64,000 bases of DNA, taken from assembly GCA_009783025.1 (NCBI GenBank), contig WRHY01000001.1:248001-312000 (forward strand), in the 5' to 3' direction. This document shows, piece after piece, positions 36,626-45,466 of the stretch. The notes beneath the pieces are model-generated. The model was not told the DNA's origin. It did no database searches and saw only the letters and a list, made by a program, of their open reading frames with translations. Within the stretch, counting starts at the first letter, position 1; each line of letters begins with the position of its first letter. The DNA is from Desulfovibrionaceae bacterium (GTDB taxonomy: Bacteria > Desulfobacterota > Desulfovibrionia > Desulfovibrionales > Desulfovibrionaceae). The position numbers and the translations under genes were made by a program.

Positions 36626-37310
36626 ACTTTTCCCGGCCTCTTTTTATCCACCAGTCTTTGTCCGGGCCTTTGAACCACCAGTCCGTGTGATCGTTTTTGA
36701 CGATTTCCTCGGCCAGCGTTTTGCCTTCCTCGGTACGCAGACGTTGCAGGGCGGCCTCCAGCCATTGGGAAGCATAGGCATTACCCAGATCGCGCTGCTC
36801 CACCAAGTTCAGGATCAGATCAATCTGGTCGGCATCGGCGGCCAGGCGCGCTTCCTGGGTTTCCGCCTGATCCTGCTCGTCCCAGAGGGGGAGCAGGCGT
36901 TTGCTCAAGCCCGTGCCTTTGAGCGCATGTTGCATGGCCAGACGCTGTTTACTGGTGTTGTACATCATGTTGACATAATTGAAGTCTCCAGTGCGCGCCT
37001 CGTGGAAGTCATGGATCAGGCAGAGCATGGCTGTGCGCTCTGGAACGGCCCCGGCCATGTCGGCCAGCACATAGCCGATGAGCGCGGCCCGGAAGGAATG
37101 CTCGGCCACGTTTTCGCTGCCGCTGCCCAGGAACTGGTAGCCGCTGCGGGGTGTTTTGCGCAGCATGCCCGCCTCGAACAAAAAATCCGCCAGACGGGTT
37201 ATGCGCGGGCGCTGCCCGCAGTTGCGCAAGGGATCGCAGGGAGGGGAAGCCTCGTTGTCAGCCGGGGATCGGTTCTGGCTGTCCGGCTGTTTGGCGTCAC
37301 TGTCGCTCAT
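36624..37310 (-). CDS. HD-domain phosphohydrolase (YfbR/HDDC2-like)
   Basis: From ATG 37310 (a GTG nine bases upstream is possible) the product is about 228 aa. The first 30 residues are Ser/Pro/Asn-rich and look disordered. The HD domain follows with SENVAEHSFRAALIGY, CLIHDFHEARTGD (the HD pair with its metal ligands) and a later ADADQIDL aspartate. Relatives include 5'-deoxynucleotidases acting on dNMPs. It lies 17 bp downstream of ruvC and may be cotranscribed. Confidence 0.85.
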   Translation of the reverse strand: MSDSDAKQPDSQNRSPADNEASPPCDPLRNCGQRPRITRLADFLFEAGMLRKTPRSGYQFLGSGSENVAEHSFRAALIGYVLADMAGAVPERTAMLCLIHDFHEARTGDFNYVNMMYNTSKQRLAMQHALKGTGLSKRLLPLWDEQDQAETQEARLAADADQIDLILNLVEQRDLGNAYASQWLEAALQRLRTEEGKTLAEEIVKNDHTDWWFKGPDKDWWIKRGREK

Positions 37311-37327
37311 GTGGGACACTCTCTTTT

Positions 37328-37828
37328 TTATCTCCCGGTCAGCCGGGCCATGCGCCGCATATTCAGGTGGCAGATAGCCACGGCCAGGGCATCCCCGGTA
37401 TCCAGAGCCCAGTCCGGTTTTCTGCCCAACATTTGTCCCACCATATAGGAAACTTGGGTTTTCTCCGCCCGGCCGTTACCTACCAGGGTCTTTTTGACCT
37501 GAGTGGGTTCATAGTCGCTTACCGGCACCCCGTTGGCCGCGCAGGCGGCAACGGCAATCCCCCTGGCCTGTCCCAACTTGAGCGCGCTGACCACGTTTTT
37601 GTGCGTGAATACCTGTTCCACGGCCGCTTCGTCAGGCTTGAGCCGGGCAACCAGATCGGCCAGTTCCGTGAACAGGTGGCCCAGGCGGGTCGAAAAATCG
37701 TCGCCTTTTGGCCGGACCGCGCCGCAGGCGACCAGGCGGAGTATTCCGGATTCCTCGCGTACCAGGCCCCAACCCAGACACTGGGATCCGGGATCAATGC
37801 CGAGCACGGTGAGAGAGGAGGCGGTCAT
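37328..37828 (-). CDS. ruvC: Holliday junction resolvase RuvC
   Basis: RuvC is the endonuclease that cuts Holliday junctions with RuvAB. The ATG at 37828, after AAGGA, gives 166 aa, the usual length; the longer open frame upstream is not coding. The motifs are LGIDPGSQCLGWG with the first catalytic Asp near residue 10, AAVEQVFTHKN with the catalytic Glu, and the C-terminal DTGDALAVAICH. ruvA and ruvB are not in the window. Confidence 0.95.
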   Translation of the reverse strand: MTASSLTVLGIDPGSQCLGWGLVREESGILRLVACGAVRPKGDDFSTRLGHLFTELADLVARLKPDEAAVEQVFTHKNVVSALKLGQARGIAVAACAANGVPVSDYEPTQVKKTLVGNGRAEKTQVSYMVGQMLGRKPDWALDTGDALAVAICHLNMRRMARLTGR

Positions 37829-37900
37829 GGTTTTCCTTATGTGTTTGGGAAATCCGGGGGTTGTTTGCAGATACGTGAAAATAGCAGGCCACGCAAGACT

Positions 37901-37930
37901 AAGGCCCGGAAGCGCAAGCTTCCGGGCCTT
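37901..37930 (-). terminator. Rho-independent terminator after gapA
   Basis: AAGGCCCGGAAGC-GCAA-GCTTCCGGGCCTT has 13-bp perfect arms and a 4-nt loop. It lies 22 bp past the gapA stop codon on the minus strand, with a short T-containing flank. It separates gapA from ruvC. Confidence 0.8.
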
Positions 37931-37952
37931 AAGGGTGATGGGATACTGTGTA

Positions 37953-38969
37953 TTACAGTCCTTTTTTGGCCATGAGCTCCACCAGATCAGCCACACGGCA
38001 GGAGTAGCCCCACTCGTTGTCATACCAGGAGATGACCTTGGCCACAGTACCGTCGGTCACGGTGGTGTATTCCTCTTCCACAATGGAGGAATTCGGGTTG
38101 CCCTTAAAGTCCATGGATACCAATTCCAGGTCGCTGTAAGCCAGGATACCCTTGAGCGGACCTTGGGCCGCGTCTTTGAGCACCTTGCGCAGTTCGTCGG
38201 TATCCGTGGGTTTTTCCAGAATGGCGGTAAAGTCCACCACCGAAACCGTGGGCGTGGGCACGCGCATGGAGAAGCCGGTGAAGCGGCCCTTGAGCGCCGG
38301 AATGACCTTGGCCACGGCTTGGGCGGCGCCGGTGGAAGTGGGAATGATATTGCAGGCTGCCGCTCTGGCCCGGCGCAGATCTTTATGCGGCTGGTCCAGG
38401 ATGCGCTGGTCGTTGGTGTAGGAATGTATCGTGGTCATGACCCCGGTTTTGATCCCGAATGTCTTGTGCAACACCAGGGCGATGGGCGCCAGACAGTTGG
38501 TGGTGCAGGAGGCGTTGGACACGATGTTGTGTTTGGCCGGGTCATAGTCGTTCTCGTTGACCCCGAGGACCACGGTAAGATCTTCTTCTTTGGTGGGCGC
38601 GGTGATGATCACCTTTTTGGCTCCGGACTGGCGGTGCACTTGAGCCTGCGTGCCGGTACGGAAAATGCCCGTGGACTCCACCACGATGTCCACGCCGAGC
38701 TCGCCCCAGGGCAGGAGCTTGGGGTCGCGTTCGGCCAGACTCTTGATCTTCCATTCATCCACAATGACCGTGTCGCTGCCGACCTTGGCCGTGAAAGGGG
38801 CCTGGCCGTAGTTGGTGTCATATTCCAGCAAGTGGAAGTTGGTCTTGGCGTCAAACAGGTCGTTCACAGCCACGATTTCCACGCTGTTCCTGTAATACTG
38901 GTGCAGGGCGCGGAAAACCTGCCTGCCAATGCGGCCGAAGCCATTAATCGCTACGCGTGTTTTGCTCAT
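37953..38969 (-). CDS. gapA: Glyceraldehyde-3-phosphate dehydrogenase, type I
   Basis: The enzyme oxidises glyceraldehyde 3-phosphate to 1,3-bisphosphoglycerate with NAD. The ATG at 38969 gives 338 aa, the normal length; an 80-residue upstream extension of the frame lacks family similarity. [18 protein letters not shown] binds [15 protein letters not shown] holds the active-site cysteine, and [12 protein letters not shown] closes the fold. It lies 46 bp downstream of a GAF-domain gene in the same direction and ends at a strong hairpin. Confidence 0.97.
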   Translation of the reverse strand: MSKTRVAINGFGRIGRQVFRALHQYYRNSVEIVAVNDLFDAKTNFHLLEYDTNYGQAPFTAKVGSDTVIVDEWKIKSLAERDPKLLPWGELGVDIVVESTGIFRTGTQAQVHRQSGAKKVIITAPTKEEDLTVVLGVNENDYDPAKHNIVSNASCTTNCLAPIALVLHKTFGIKTGVMTTIHSYTNDQRILDQPHKDLRRARAAACNIIPTSTGAAQAVAKVIPALKGRFTGFSMRVPTPTVSVVDFTAILEKPTDTDELRKVLKDAAQGPLKGILAYSDLELVSMDFKGNPNSSIVEEEYTTVTDGTVAKVISWYDNEWGYSCRVADLVELMAKKGL

Positions 38970-39015
38970 TGCATCTTTTCCTATAAGTATAGAGTCAATG
39001 GGAATGGCGCGATGC

Positions 39016-39582
39016 CTAGTCTTCAAAAATCTGGTAGTTGAACTGGGTGAGCAGTTCATAGTCGGAACGCAGCGCCTCGTGCAGGCGCGCGTTCTCAATG
39101 GCAATGGCCGCGATATGGGCCACGGCCATAAGGAAATCATACTCCTCAGCCGAAAACTCGCGCGGTTTTTCCGTATAAACGCGCAACACGCCCACGGGCT
39201 TTTTATCAATCAGCAGAGGAGCCACCAGAATGGAGGCGATGCCCTCGGCCCGTGCCGCTTCCGGGTACTGAAAGCGCGGGTCCGTGGTAACGTCCTTCAT
39301 GTGCACCACCTTGCCGGTACTGAGCACATCGGAGTCGATACGGCTCTTGAGCATTTCAACCTGGCCCTTGCGCAGATACCCTTTGCTGAGGCCATAACTG
39401 GCGCTGGCCAGCAGGTATTTGCCCGAGCGGTCCATCAGGCGCAGGGTACAGGCCTTGGCCGACAGGGCTGCGGCCACCTGCTCCACGACTTTTTGCAGAA
39501 CAATCTGTGGATTCAGGCTGGAGTTTATGACCGTAGCCACATCATACAAGGCTTGAAAATAGTTTTTTGCCTGAGGTGCCAT
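39016..39582 (-). CDS. GAF domain protein
   Basis: The 188-aa protein starts after AAGGAGG and consists almost wholly of one GAF domain: [20 protein letters not shown] at the start, then [36 protein letters not shown] and an [26 protein letters not shown]-terminal helix. It has no output domain. GAF domains bind small ligands or sense redox state. Its place just upstream of gapA suggests a signal that acts on glycolysis, but no direct evidence is visible. It is divergent from glmU. Confidence 0.88.
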   Translation of the reverse strand: MAPQAKNYFQALYDVATVINSSLNPQIVLQKVVEQVAAALSAKACTLRLMDRSGKYLLASASYGLSKGYLRKGQVEMLKSRIDSDVLSTGKVVHMKDVTTDPRFQYPEAARAEGIASILVAPLLIDKKPVGVLRVYTEKPREFSAEEYDFLMAVAHIAAIAIENARLHEALRSDYELLTQFNYQIFED

Positions 39583-39865
39583 GAATGAGCCTCCTTGGGG
39601 AATATGGAGAAGCGCCCAGCCGGATAGTACATAGGCCGCTTTTCGTAGTATGTTTGAGACTATAGGACATTATAAGGAATATGGCAAAAACAATCTTCCA
39701 CTGCATATTTTTATATTCTTGGCGGAAAATACATTGGCGGACAACGGAGCGCTTCCGGGTATCTTTACAGGGGCCATAGGCAGGAGTACAGTGTGCGCGT
39801 TGATCCGTCCGTGGACGTGAGCCCGGACATTACAGCTACAGCCAAGATCTTATGAAGGATGACCC

Positions 39866-41248
39866 ATGTCCCTTACCTCTGCTTTCCCCTCCACCGGTGC
39901 GGTATTGTTGGCCGCGGGCAAAGGCACGCGCATGCATTCCGCCACTCCGAAAGTCTTGCAGCGCATTCTGGAAGAACCCATGCTGCGCTATGTGTATGAC
40001 GCTTTGGGCGATGTGTGCGGGGGCGGGGTATTCACGGTGGTGGGGCACGGCGCGGAAGCGGTACGCGCGGCCTTTCCCGGCCTGGCAGCCGGGTTTGTGA
40101 CGCAGGAGGAACAGCTCGGCACCGGGCACGCCCTGCAATGCGCATGGCCCGGAGTGCTCTCAGCCGGGCTGGACTATGTGCTGGTGATCAACGGGGATAC
40201 GCCTCTGGTGCGCACGGAAACGCTACGGCACTTCCTGGAGGAATCCACAGCCCGGCAGGCGGATCTGGCTTTTATCACGTTGTCGTTGCCGGATTCCGGC
40301 GCTTTCGGCCGGGTGTTGCGCAAGTACGGCCGGGTCAGCGCTATTGTGGAAGCCAAAGACTATGATGAGGAACTGCACGGCCCGGACCCGTGCGAAATAA
40401 ACGCAGGCATATACTGCCTCAAGGTTTCCACGCTGGATGCGCTGCTGCCTCTGCTGGAACGCGGCAATAAAAGCGGCGAGTACTATATTACGGATCTGGT
40501 GGGCCTGGCGGTTGAACGTAATCTCAAGGTACTTGGCTTGAACATGGGGAATGACCCTGATCTGCTGGGGATCAACACTCCGGCGGAACTGGTACGGGCC
40601 GAAGAACGTATGCGCGAGCGCATTGTGCTGGCGCACCAGAACGCGGGCGCCATCATACGGGCGGACCGGGGCGTGCGCATCGGCCCGGAGGTCAGGCTTG
40701 CTCCCGGCGCGGAAATCACCGGTCCCTGCGAGCTTTACGGGCATACAAGGCTTGAAGCCGGTGCGCGCGTCGATTCTTATTGCTGGATTTCCGACGCGCA
40801 TATCGGACAGGGCACGGTGTTGCGTTCCTTTTGCCATGCCGAAAAAGCCGAGATCGGTCCCTTGTGCACGGTGGGTCCGTATGCCCGGCTCAGGCCGGGC
40901 ACGATACTGGAAGAAGGCGCGCACGTGGGCAATTTTGTGGAAATAAAAAAAGCCCGCCTGGGCAAAGGGGCCAAGGCCGGGCACCTGAGTTATCTCGGGG
41001 ACGCGGAAATCGGTGCGGGCGCGAACATCGGGGCAGGGACCATCACCTGCAACTTTGACGGCCACAACAAGCACCTGACCCGGATTGGCGCACAAGCCTT
41101 TATCGGTTCCAACACGGCCCTGGTCGCGCCCGTGTGCGTGGACAACGGAGCGCTTGTGGGCGCGGGTTCGGTAATCACCAAGGACGTGCCCGAAGGACAT
41201 TTGGGCATTACCCGCGCGCCGCAGCGAAATATCAAACGAAAAAAATAG
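39866..41248 (+). CDS. glmU: Bifunctional N-acetylglucosamine-1-phosphate uridyltransferase/glucosamine-1-phosphate acetyltransferase
   Basis: GlmU makes UDP-GlcNAc for peptidoglycan and LPS. The 460-aa product has the uridyltransferase motif LAAGKGTRMHSATPKVL near residue 14, a GTGHALQCA and NGDTPLV region, then a left-handed beta-helix of hexapeptide repeats (about 255-440) with the acetyltransferase features GNFVEIKKARLG and GAGTITCNFDGHNKH. AAGGA lies in front of the ATG. The C-terminus is a short basic tail. Confidence 0.97.
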   Translation: MSLTSAFPSTGAVLLAAGKGTRMHSATPKVLQRILEEPMLRYVYDALGDVCGGGVFTVVGHGAEAVRAAFPGLAAGFVTQEEQLGTGHALQCAWPGVLSAGLDYVLVINGDTPLVRTETLRHFLEESTARQADLAFITLSLPDSGAFGRVLRKYGRVSAIVEAKDYDEELHGPDPCEINAGIYCLKVSTLDALLPLLERGNKSGEYYITDLVGLAVERNLKVLGLNMGNDPDLLGINTPAELVRAEERMRERIVLAHQNAGAIIRADRGVRIGPEVRLAPGAEITGPCELYGHTRLEAGARVDSYCWISDAHIGQGTVLRSFCHAEKAEIGPLCTVGPYARLRPGTILEEGAHVGNFVEIKKARLGKGAKAGHLSYLGDAEIGAGANIGAGTITCNFDGHNKHLTRIGAQAFIGSNTALVAPVCVDNGALVGAGSVITKDVPEGHLGITRAPQRNIKRKK

Positions 41249-41283
41249 GCACTGCTAGATAAAAGTAAGGTTTGTTATTTTCC

Positions 41284-42222
41284 CTACTCACCGCTCACAC
41301 GGATCAACTCCAGCACCTTTTCACTGAGCTTTTGCAGGTCCGGCTTGGCGAACTGGGCGTCAGCCCCGACAGATTTCCCCTTGTGTTCCAGGGCGTGAGA
41401 TACAATGGAGGAGAACAGGGCCACGGGCAACTGCTTGAGTGCCGGGTCTTCCTTGATTTTACGGCACAAGGTCAAGCCGTCCATGCGCGGCATTTCAATG
41501 TCGCTGATCACAGCCTGTAAGAACTCTTTTACAGGTTTGCCTTCGGCAGCGGCCTGCTTCTTGATCTCATCAAGCATGTCCCAGGCGTCTTCCCCGCTGA
41601 CCGCCTGACGCACGGTAAAGCTGCCGGACTGTTCCAGCAGGTTTTTGACCAGACCGCGGATGCTGCCCGAGTCGTCGGCATGCAGGATGGTGTAGTGCTT
41701 ATCAAGCAGATGCTCGGAGATCTTGCCCAGCCGGATGGCCAGAGAGGGATCCATGTCCGCAACCACATTTTCCATATCCAGCAGAAAGACCACGCGCTGT
41801 TCAAGGCGCACCACGCCAGTGATGGAGTTGCGGCTCATGTTTTGCAGGAAGCCGCCCGGCTCTTCCACATCATGCCAGCTCAGGCGGTGGATGCGGGTAA
41901 CGCCGGAAACCAGAAACCCGGTGACAATACTGTTGAACTCGGTGACGATAATCTTGGCGTCGTCATGGGGGACGGTTTTTTTGTCCAGATATTTGGATAG
42001 GTCCACCAGAGGTATGACTTTACCGTCGCGGTGTGAAAAAGCGCCCATAACCGCCGGATGGCGCATCTGAGGCATGGCCGTGCAGGGTTGGAGGCGGATT
42101 ATTTCCACCACTTTGGCCACGTTCACGCCATAGTGCCCCCGGTATTCGGGCTCATCAAGAAAAAATTCGACTATTTCAAGCTCGTTTGTCCCTGATTCAA
42201 GAAGAATATTGGTCTGCGACAT
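41284..42222 (-). CDS. cheV: CheV-type chemotaxis coupling protein (CheW domain plus receiver)
   Basis: From the ATG at 42222 (AGGTG upstream) the product is 312 aa. The CheW-like domain spans about 18-160 (EIVEFFLDEPEYRGHYGVNV, LPQMRHPAVMGAFSHRDGKVIPLVDL in pattern). The receiver domain (about 175-305) has HADDSGSIRG, the phospho-acceptor SDIEMPRMDG and AKPDLQKL. CheV couples chemoreceptors to CheA and can adapt through phosphorylation. No other chemotaxis genes are nearby. Confidence 0.93.
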   Translation of the reverse strand: MSQTNILLESGTNELEIVEFFLDEPEYRGHYGVNVAKVVEIIRLQPCTAMPQMRHPAVMGAFSHRDGKVIPLVDLSKYLDKKTVPHDDAKIIVTEFNSIVTGFLVSGVTRIHRLSWHDVEEPGGFLQNMSRNSITGVVRLEQRVVFLLDMENVVADMDPSLAIRLGKISEHLLDKHYTILHADDSGSIRGLVKNLLEQSGSFTVRQAVSGEDAWDMLDEIKKQAAAEGKPVKEFLQAVISDIEMPRMDGLTLCRKIKEDPALKQLPVALFSSIVSHALEHKGKSVGADAQFAKPDLQKLSEKVLELIRVSGE

Positions 42223-42390
42223 GAGACACCTGCCATACGTGGTCTGCGCGTTGACGAGAAACGGTACGGCGCCGCCGGGGCGCGTTCCGAAGATACTACA
42301 GTATACTCCAGACAATCATACCATACCTTATGGTCAACCCTCACATATTTTTGTTTTTTTTGCAAAGGAAATTCAAGACCGCCGGTAGGG

Positions 42391-43269
42391 TCATTTTCCG
42401 TCCAGGTGATCGTAGTGGCCGCTCACGGAATCAAGAACCACAATCAGCGGCGGAGCAAAGCCCTGTTCGGCAACAGCCCGTTCCAGTTCGAGCGCGGTCG
42501 CAGCGTCCGGCCGCGTGGAGAGATGCAATTCCGTTGCATAGGGCAGCGCGTTGCCCGGCGTATCCAGGGAGCGCACCAGGCGGAGGCGGAAATCCGGATT
42601 CGGGTGATGGGAGAGCGAACCCAGGAGCAGGCTGATGTTCCGTTCCGCTTCGGCTGCCGCGATAAGGGCCGCATGGCTGGGCGCAAGGTCATAGGCAAAG
42701 CGGGTGAGCATGCAGGGCCGGGCCTGCTGGTCCGGGTTATCCAGGTTTGTTGCGGCCGCCACGGCGCGGATGGTTGCTTTGTCCAGGCCCGCTTCGGCCA
42801 GTGGAGAGCGCACCCCAAGTTCCCCGAGGGCTTTGATGCCGGGGCGGAAAAGCAACAGATCCGAGGCGTTGCTGCCGTCGCAAAGTGTGGCCCGGCTGGA
42901 AAAATGTTCCTGGGCCGCTTGGGCCAGCCGGGTAAACAACAGGCGTTTGCAGTGATAGCAGCGCTCCCTGGTGTTGGCGCGCACTTCGGGCAGACTCAGG
43001 GGGTCACTGGGAACAAGGGTAAAACCAAAGCCGTTGGCCGCGGCCCAAGCCTGGGCGTCCGCACTTTCCGCGGCAGGCACGTGCGCTCCGGCAGCGTGAA
43101 AAAGATGGATGTCCGGTCCGGGCCCGTCAGCGGCCAAAAGACGCGCGGCATGCGCCAGAAAGCGGCTGTCCAGGCCGCCGGAAAAGGCCAGGGCAATGGG
43201 AGAAAGACCCGGCAGCAAAGCGGTCAGCGCCTCGGGCAGGGCGCTTGATGCAAAAGGGGTGTCAGGCAT
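42391..43269 (-). CDS. LarE-like ATP-dependent sulfur-transferase/PP-loop protein
   Basis: The 292-aa protein has the PP-loop LAFSGGLDSRFLAHAA near residue 28, a RCYHCKRLLF motif (about 103) and ARPCMLTRFAYDLAP (about 177), matching the layout of LarE. LarE adds sulfur to the nickel-pincer nucleotide cofactor of lactate racemase and related enzymes, in some members by sacrificing the third-motif cysteine, which is present here. larB and larC are not in the window, so the identity is by motif only; another ATP pyrophosphatase role is possible. It overlaps the TolC-family gene by one base. Confidence 0.8.
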   Translation of the reverse strand: MPDTPFASSALPEALTALLPGLSPIALAFSGGLDSRFLAHAARLLAADGPGPDIHLFHAAGAHVPAAESADAQAWAAANGFGFTLVPSDPLSLPEVRANTRERCYHCKRLLFTRLAQAAQEHFSSRATLCDGSNASDLLLFRPGIKALGELGVRSPLAEAGLDKATIRAVAAATNLDNPDQQARPCMLTRFAYDLAPSHAALIAAAEAERNISLLLGSLSHHPNPDFRLRLVRSLDTPGNALPYATELHLSTRPDAATALELERAVAEQGFAPPLIVVLDSVSGHYDHLDGK

Positions 43270-44597
43270 TATTGCGCCTTGAGAGCCGGGTTTTCTTCGC
43301 CGACGGCGGCGTAAAGGCTGGACAGGGCGATGCTGTAGTCGGATCGGGCTTCGGCCAGAGAGGCTTCGGCCTGGGAAAGCTTGGCCTGGGCGTCCAGCAC
43401 GTCCGTCATGGTGCCCACCTGCTGGCGGTAACGGGCGTCGGCCATGCGATAGGCCTCCGCCGCTTGTTCCACTCCTTTCTGGGCCACCTTAATGCGTTTG
43501 GCCGCCTCGTCCATGGCCAGTATTCTGACCTTGACCATGAACCCCACTTCCTGACGCAGGTTGTCAGCTTCAGCCTGTACCCGGCCTTTTTCATGACCTG
43601 CCCGGCGCACGTCGTACACGGTCTTGCCCCACTCAAAGACCTGCCATTCGGCGGTCATGTTCACGGTCCACTCGCTATAGTGCGGCTTTGTGTTCGGACT
43701 GCCCGCGGCCAGAGCGTCGCTGCCCGCGGTGCCCCAGGCGGTGGAAGCGGTTACTTGAGGATAAAAGGCGCTTTTGGCCTTGGTGATGTCCTTTTCCGCA
43801 ATCTGTACGGATTTTTCGGCCATGATCAGATCCGGCCGCAAACGGTAGGCCTGGTTAAGGCAGTCATCCAGGGAACGGGCAAAGGTGATGTAGCCGAGCT
43901 GCCCCGTGTACTCCACGTCCGCCTCCAGAGGCAGCAGGAGCAGGGTGTTCAGGCGGGCCTTCTGGCTTTGCACCGCGTTTTCCGCCACCAGCAGAGCGCT
44001 CTCCGCTGCTGAAACGTCAACTTCGGCCTGCAACACATCAATGCGGGGCGATACCCCCACATCGTAAAAGGCCTGGCTTGAGGCCAACTGAGATTGCAGG
44101 CGCTCCAGAGCGTCGCGGGCGCTGACCACATCCTGTCTGGCCCTCAGGTAGATGAAGAAATTTTCCTGCACGATGCGGATCAGTTCCAGCCTTGCCTGGC
44201 GCACGCCCTGCTTGGCGCTGTCTTCCCTGAGCGCGGCCTGCTGGTAATCGGCCAGGGTGGCGAAGCCGGCGAACACGTTCTGGCTCAGGTATACGCGCCA
44301 GGTGAACAGTTCTTTGTCCTGAGCCCGTCCGGCGTTGCTCACCCCGTGCTGCCGCCGATCATAGTCATAGCGCGTGCCCAGCACCGGGCCAAAGGCGCTG
44401 CGCCGGGACTTTGTACTGGCTTGCGCGCCTTTATAGCCTTCCTCGGCCGCCTTGATCGTGAAGTTGCGTTCAAGGGCTGTTTCCACCGCCGCTTTCAGAG
44501 TGTAGGACTGTCCGGCCTGTGCGCCAAAAGGCAGCAGCAGGATGAGCCCGGCCAGAGCGCGGGCCGCCATGCGTGAAAGAGCGGAGTGTCTGTACAT
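43269..44597 (-). CDS. TolC-family outer membrane efflux protein
   Basis: The 442-aa product has a signal peptide (RALAGLILLLPFGAQAGQS) and the repeated helical architecture of TolC-type channels: two similar halves with VYLSQNVFAGF near residue 107 and EWQVFEWGKTVYDVRRA near 315, and long heptad-like helices. It would form the outer-membrane duct of a type I secretion or efflux pump. No inner-membrane or adaptor partner is beside it; instead it is coupled (TAATG) to the larE-like gene. Confidence 0.9.
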   Translation of the reverse strand: MYRHSALSRMAARALAGLILLLPFGAQAGQSYTLKAAVETALERNFTIKAAEEGYKGAQASTKSRRSAFGPVLGTRYDYDRRQHGVSNAGRAQDKELFTWRVYLSQNVFAGFATLADYQQAALREDSAKQGVRQARLELIRIVQENFFIYLRARQDVVSARDALERLQSQLASSQAFYDVGVSPRIDVLQAEVDVSAAESALLVAENAVQSQKARLNTLLLLPLEADVEYTGQLGYITFARSLDDCLNQAYRLRPDLIMAEKSVQIAEKDITKAKSAFYPQVTASTAWGTAGSDALAAGSPNTKPHYSEWTVNMTAEWQVFEWGKTVYDVRRAGHEKGRVQAEADNLRQEVGFMVKVRILAMDEAAKRIKVAQKGVEQAAEAYRMADARYRQQVGTMTDVLDAQAKLSQAEASLAEARSDYSIALSSLYAAVGEENPALKAQ

Positions 44598-44725
44598 GCG
44601 GCATATCTATATGGTGGCTAGAAAAAGTGCAAGCCAAGCCGGGGCACTACCCCGCAACTCATGCCTTGACCTTTGGCTCTTTTCAGAATAGTGAATGACG
44701 AGTTTCTTTTTTCACTGCTTCGCGA

Positions 44726-44743
44726 ATTCCCGTTCAAGGGAAT
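44726..44743. promoter_or_regulatory. Inverted repeat upstream of the RsbRD-dsrMKJOP operon
   Basis: ATTCCC-GTTCAA-GGGAAT is a perfect 6-bp inverted repeat, followed at once by a T-rich tract with a TATTAT that could be a -10 box. It lies about 120 bp before the ATG of the first operon gene, in the gap shared with the divergent TolC-family gene. It is a candidate operator, with no proof of function. Confidence 0.4.
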
Positions 44744-44862
44744 GTTTTTATTATGACATTTACGCTTGAGGTGCTTGTGCAAGGTCGGGCAAAGCCCTGC
44801 CCGCGAGCTTTCTTGCGGCTTCAGTGCGCCTGTCGGCACATACGGAGAGGTCCGTAACAGCA

Positions 44863-45444
44863 ATGATCAGCAGGGAAAAGCCTTCCACCGGCGCGGCCAG
44901 GGCGCAGAGCGCGCTGTATGTGCTGCTCTGGCCTCATAAGGAGGCCATGGCCAAGCGCTGGTCCGACGTGGTGCACGGCACCTATCCTTTTGAAACAGTC
45001 GGTTTTCTGCGTACCGCCGGAGACCGTTTCACCAACCCCGTGGGCTTTCGCACTGAAGAGGCGGCCAAGGCGCTCATGGAGGCGATATTTGCGGAAACGC
45101 CCGATGAAGAGGCCATCAAGAAAGCCGTGGACGAGATTATCCGCGTGCGGGCCATTCAGGATTTTTCGCCGGAAACGGCGGTGGGCGTCTTTTTTGCCAT
45201 GAAAGATATCATCAGGGATGTGGTCAGAAACTCGGAGGATGCGTCCGCCGAACTCATGCCCGCCCTGTGGGCGCTGGAATCGCGCATTGACGCGGTGGCG
45301 CTTCTGGCCTTCGGCGCGTATGCGCGCAGCCGGGAAACCCTGCACCGGCTCAGGGTGGAGGAAACAAAGCGCCAGTATTCACAACTTTTGCGGCTGGCTG
45401 AAAAGAAAGCCGCAGACTCGGATGGGGCTGATAGCAACAACTGA
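44863..45444 (+). CDS. RsbRD N-terminal domain protein upstream of dsrMKJOP
   Basis: The 193-aa product (ATG 44863; an in-frame GTG lies at 44824) looks like the globin-like RsbRD N-terminal domain: an AMAKRWSDVVHGTYP start, FTNPVGFRTEEAAKALMEAIF, then LMPALWALESRIDAVALLAFGAYARSRETLHRLR. Such proteins commonly precede dsrM in sulfate reducers. A signal-input or redox-sensing role on the Dsr complex is plausible from position but not shown. It lies 22 bp before dsrM and is probably cotranscribed. Confidence 0.75.
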   Translation: MISREKPSTGAARAQSALYVLLWPHKEAMAKRWSDVVHGTYPFETVGFLRTAGDRFTNPVGFRTEEAAKALMEAIFAETPDEEAIKKAVDEIIRVRAIQDFSPETAVGVFFAMKDIIRDVVRNSEDASAELMPALWALESRIDAVALLAFGAYARSRETLHRLRVEETKRQYSQLLRLAEKKAADSDGADSNN

Positions 45445-45466
45445 TAGCCAAGCAGCGAGGTAAGGA

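Noticed and set aside
37533..39041. 502-aa plus-strand frame across ruvC and gapA
   Set aside because: It crosses two real genes and a strong terminator with no recognisable domain.
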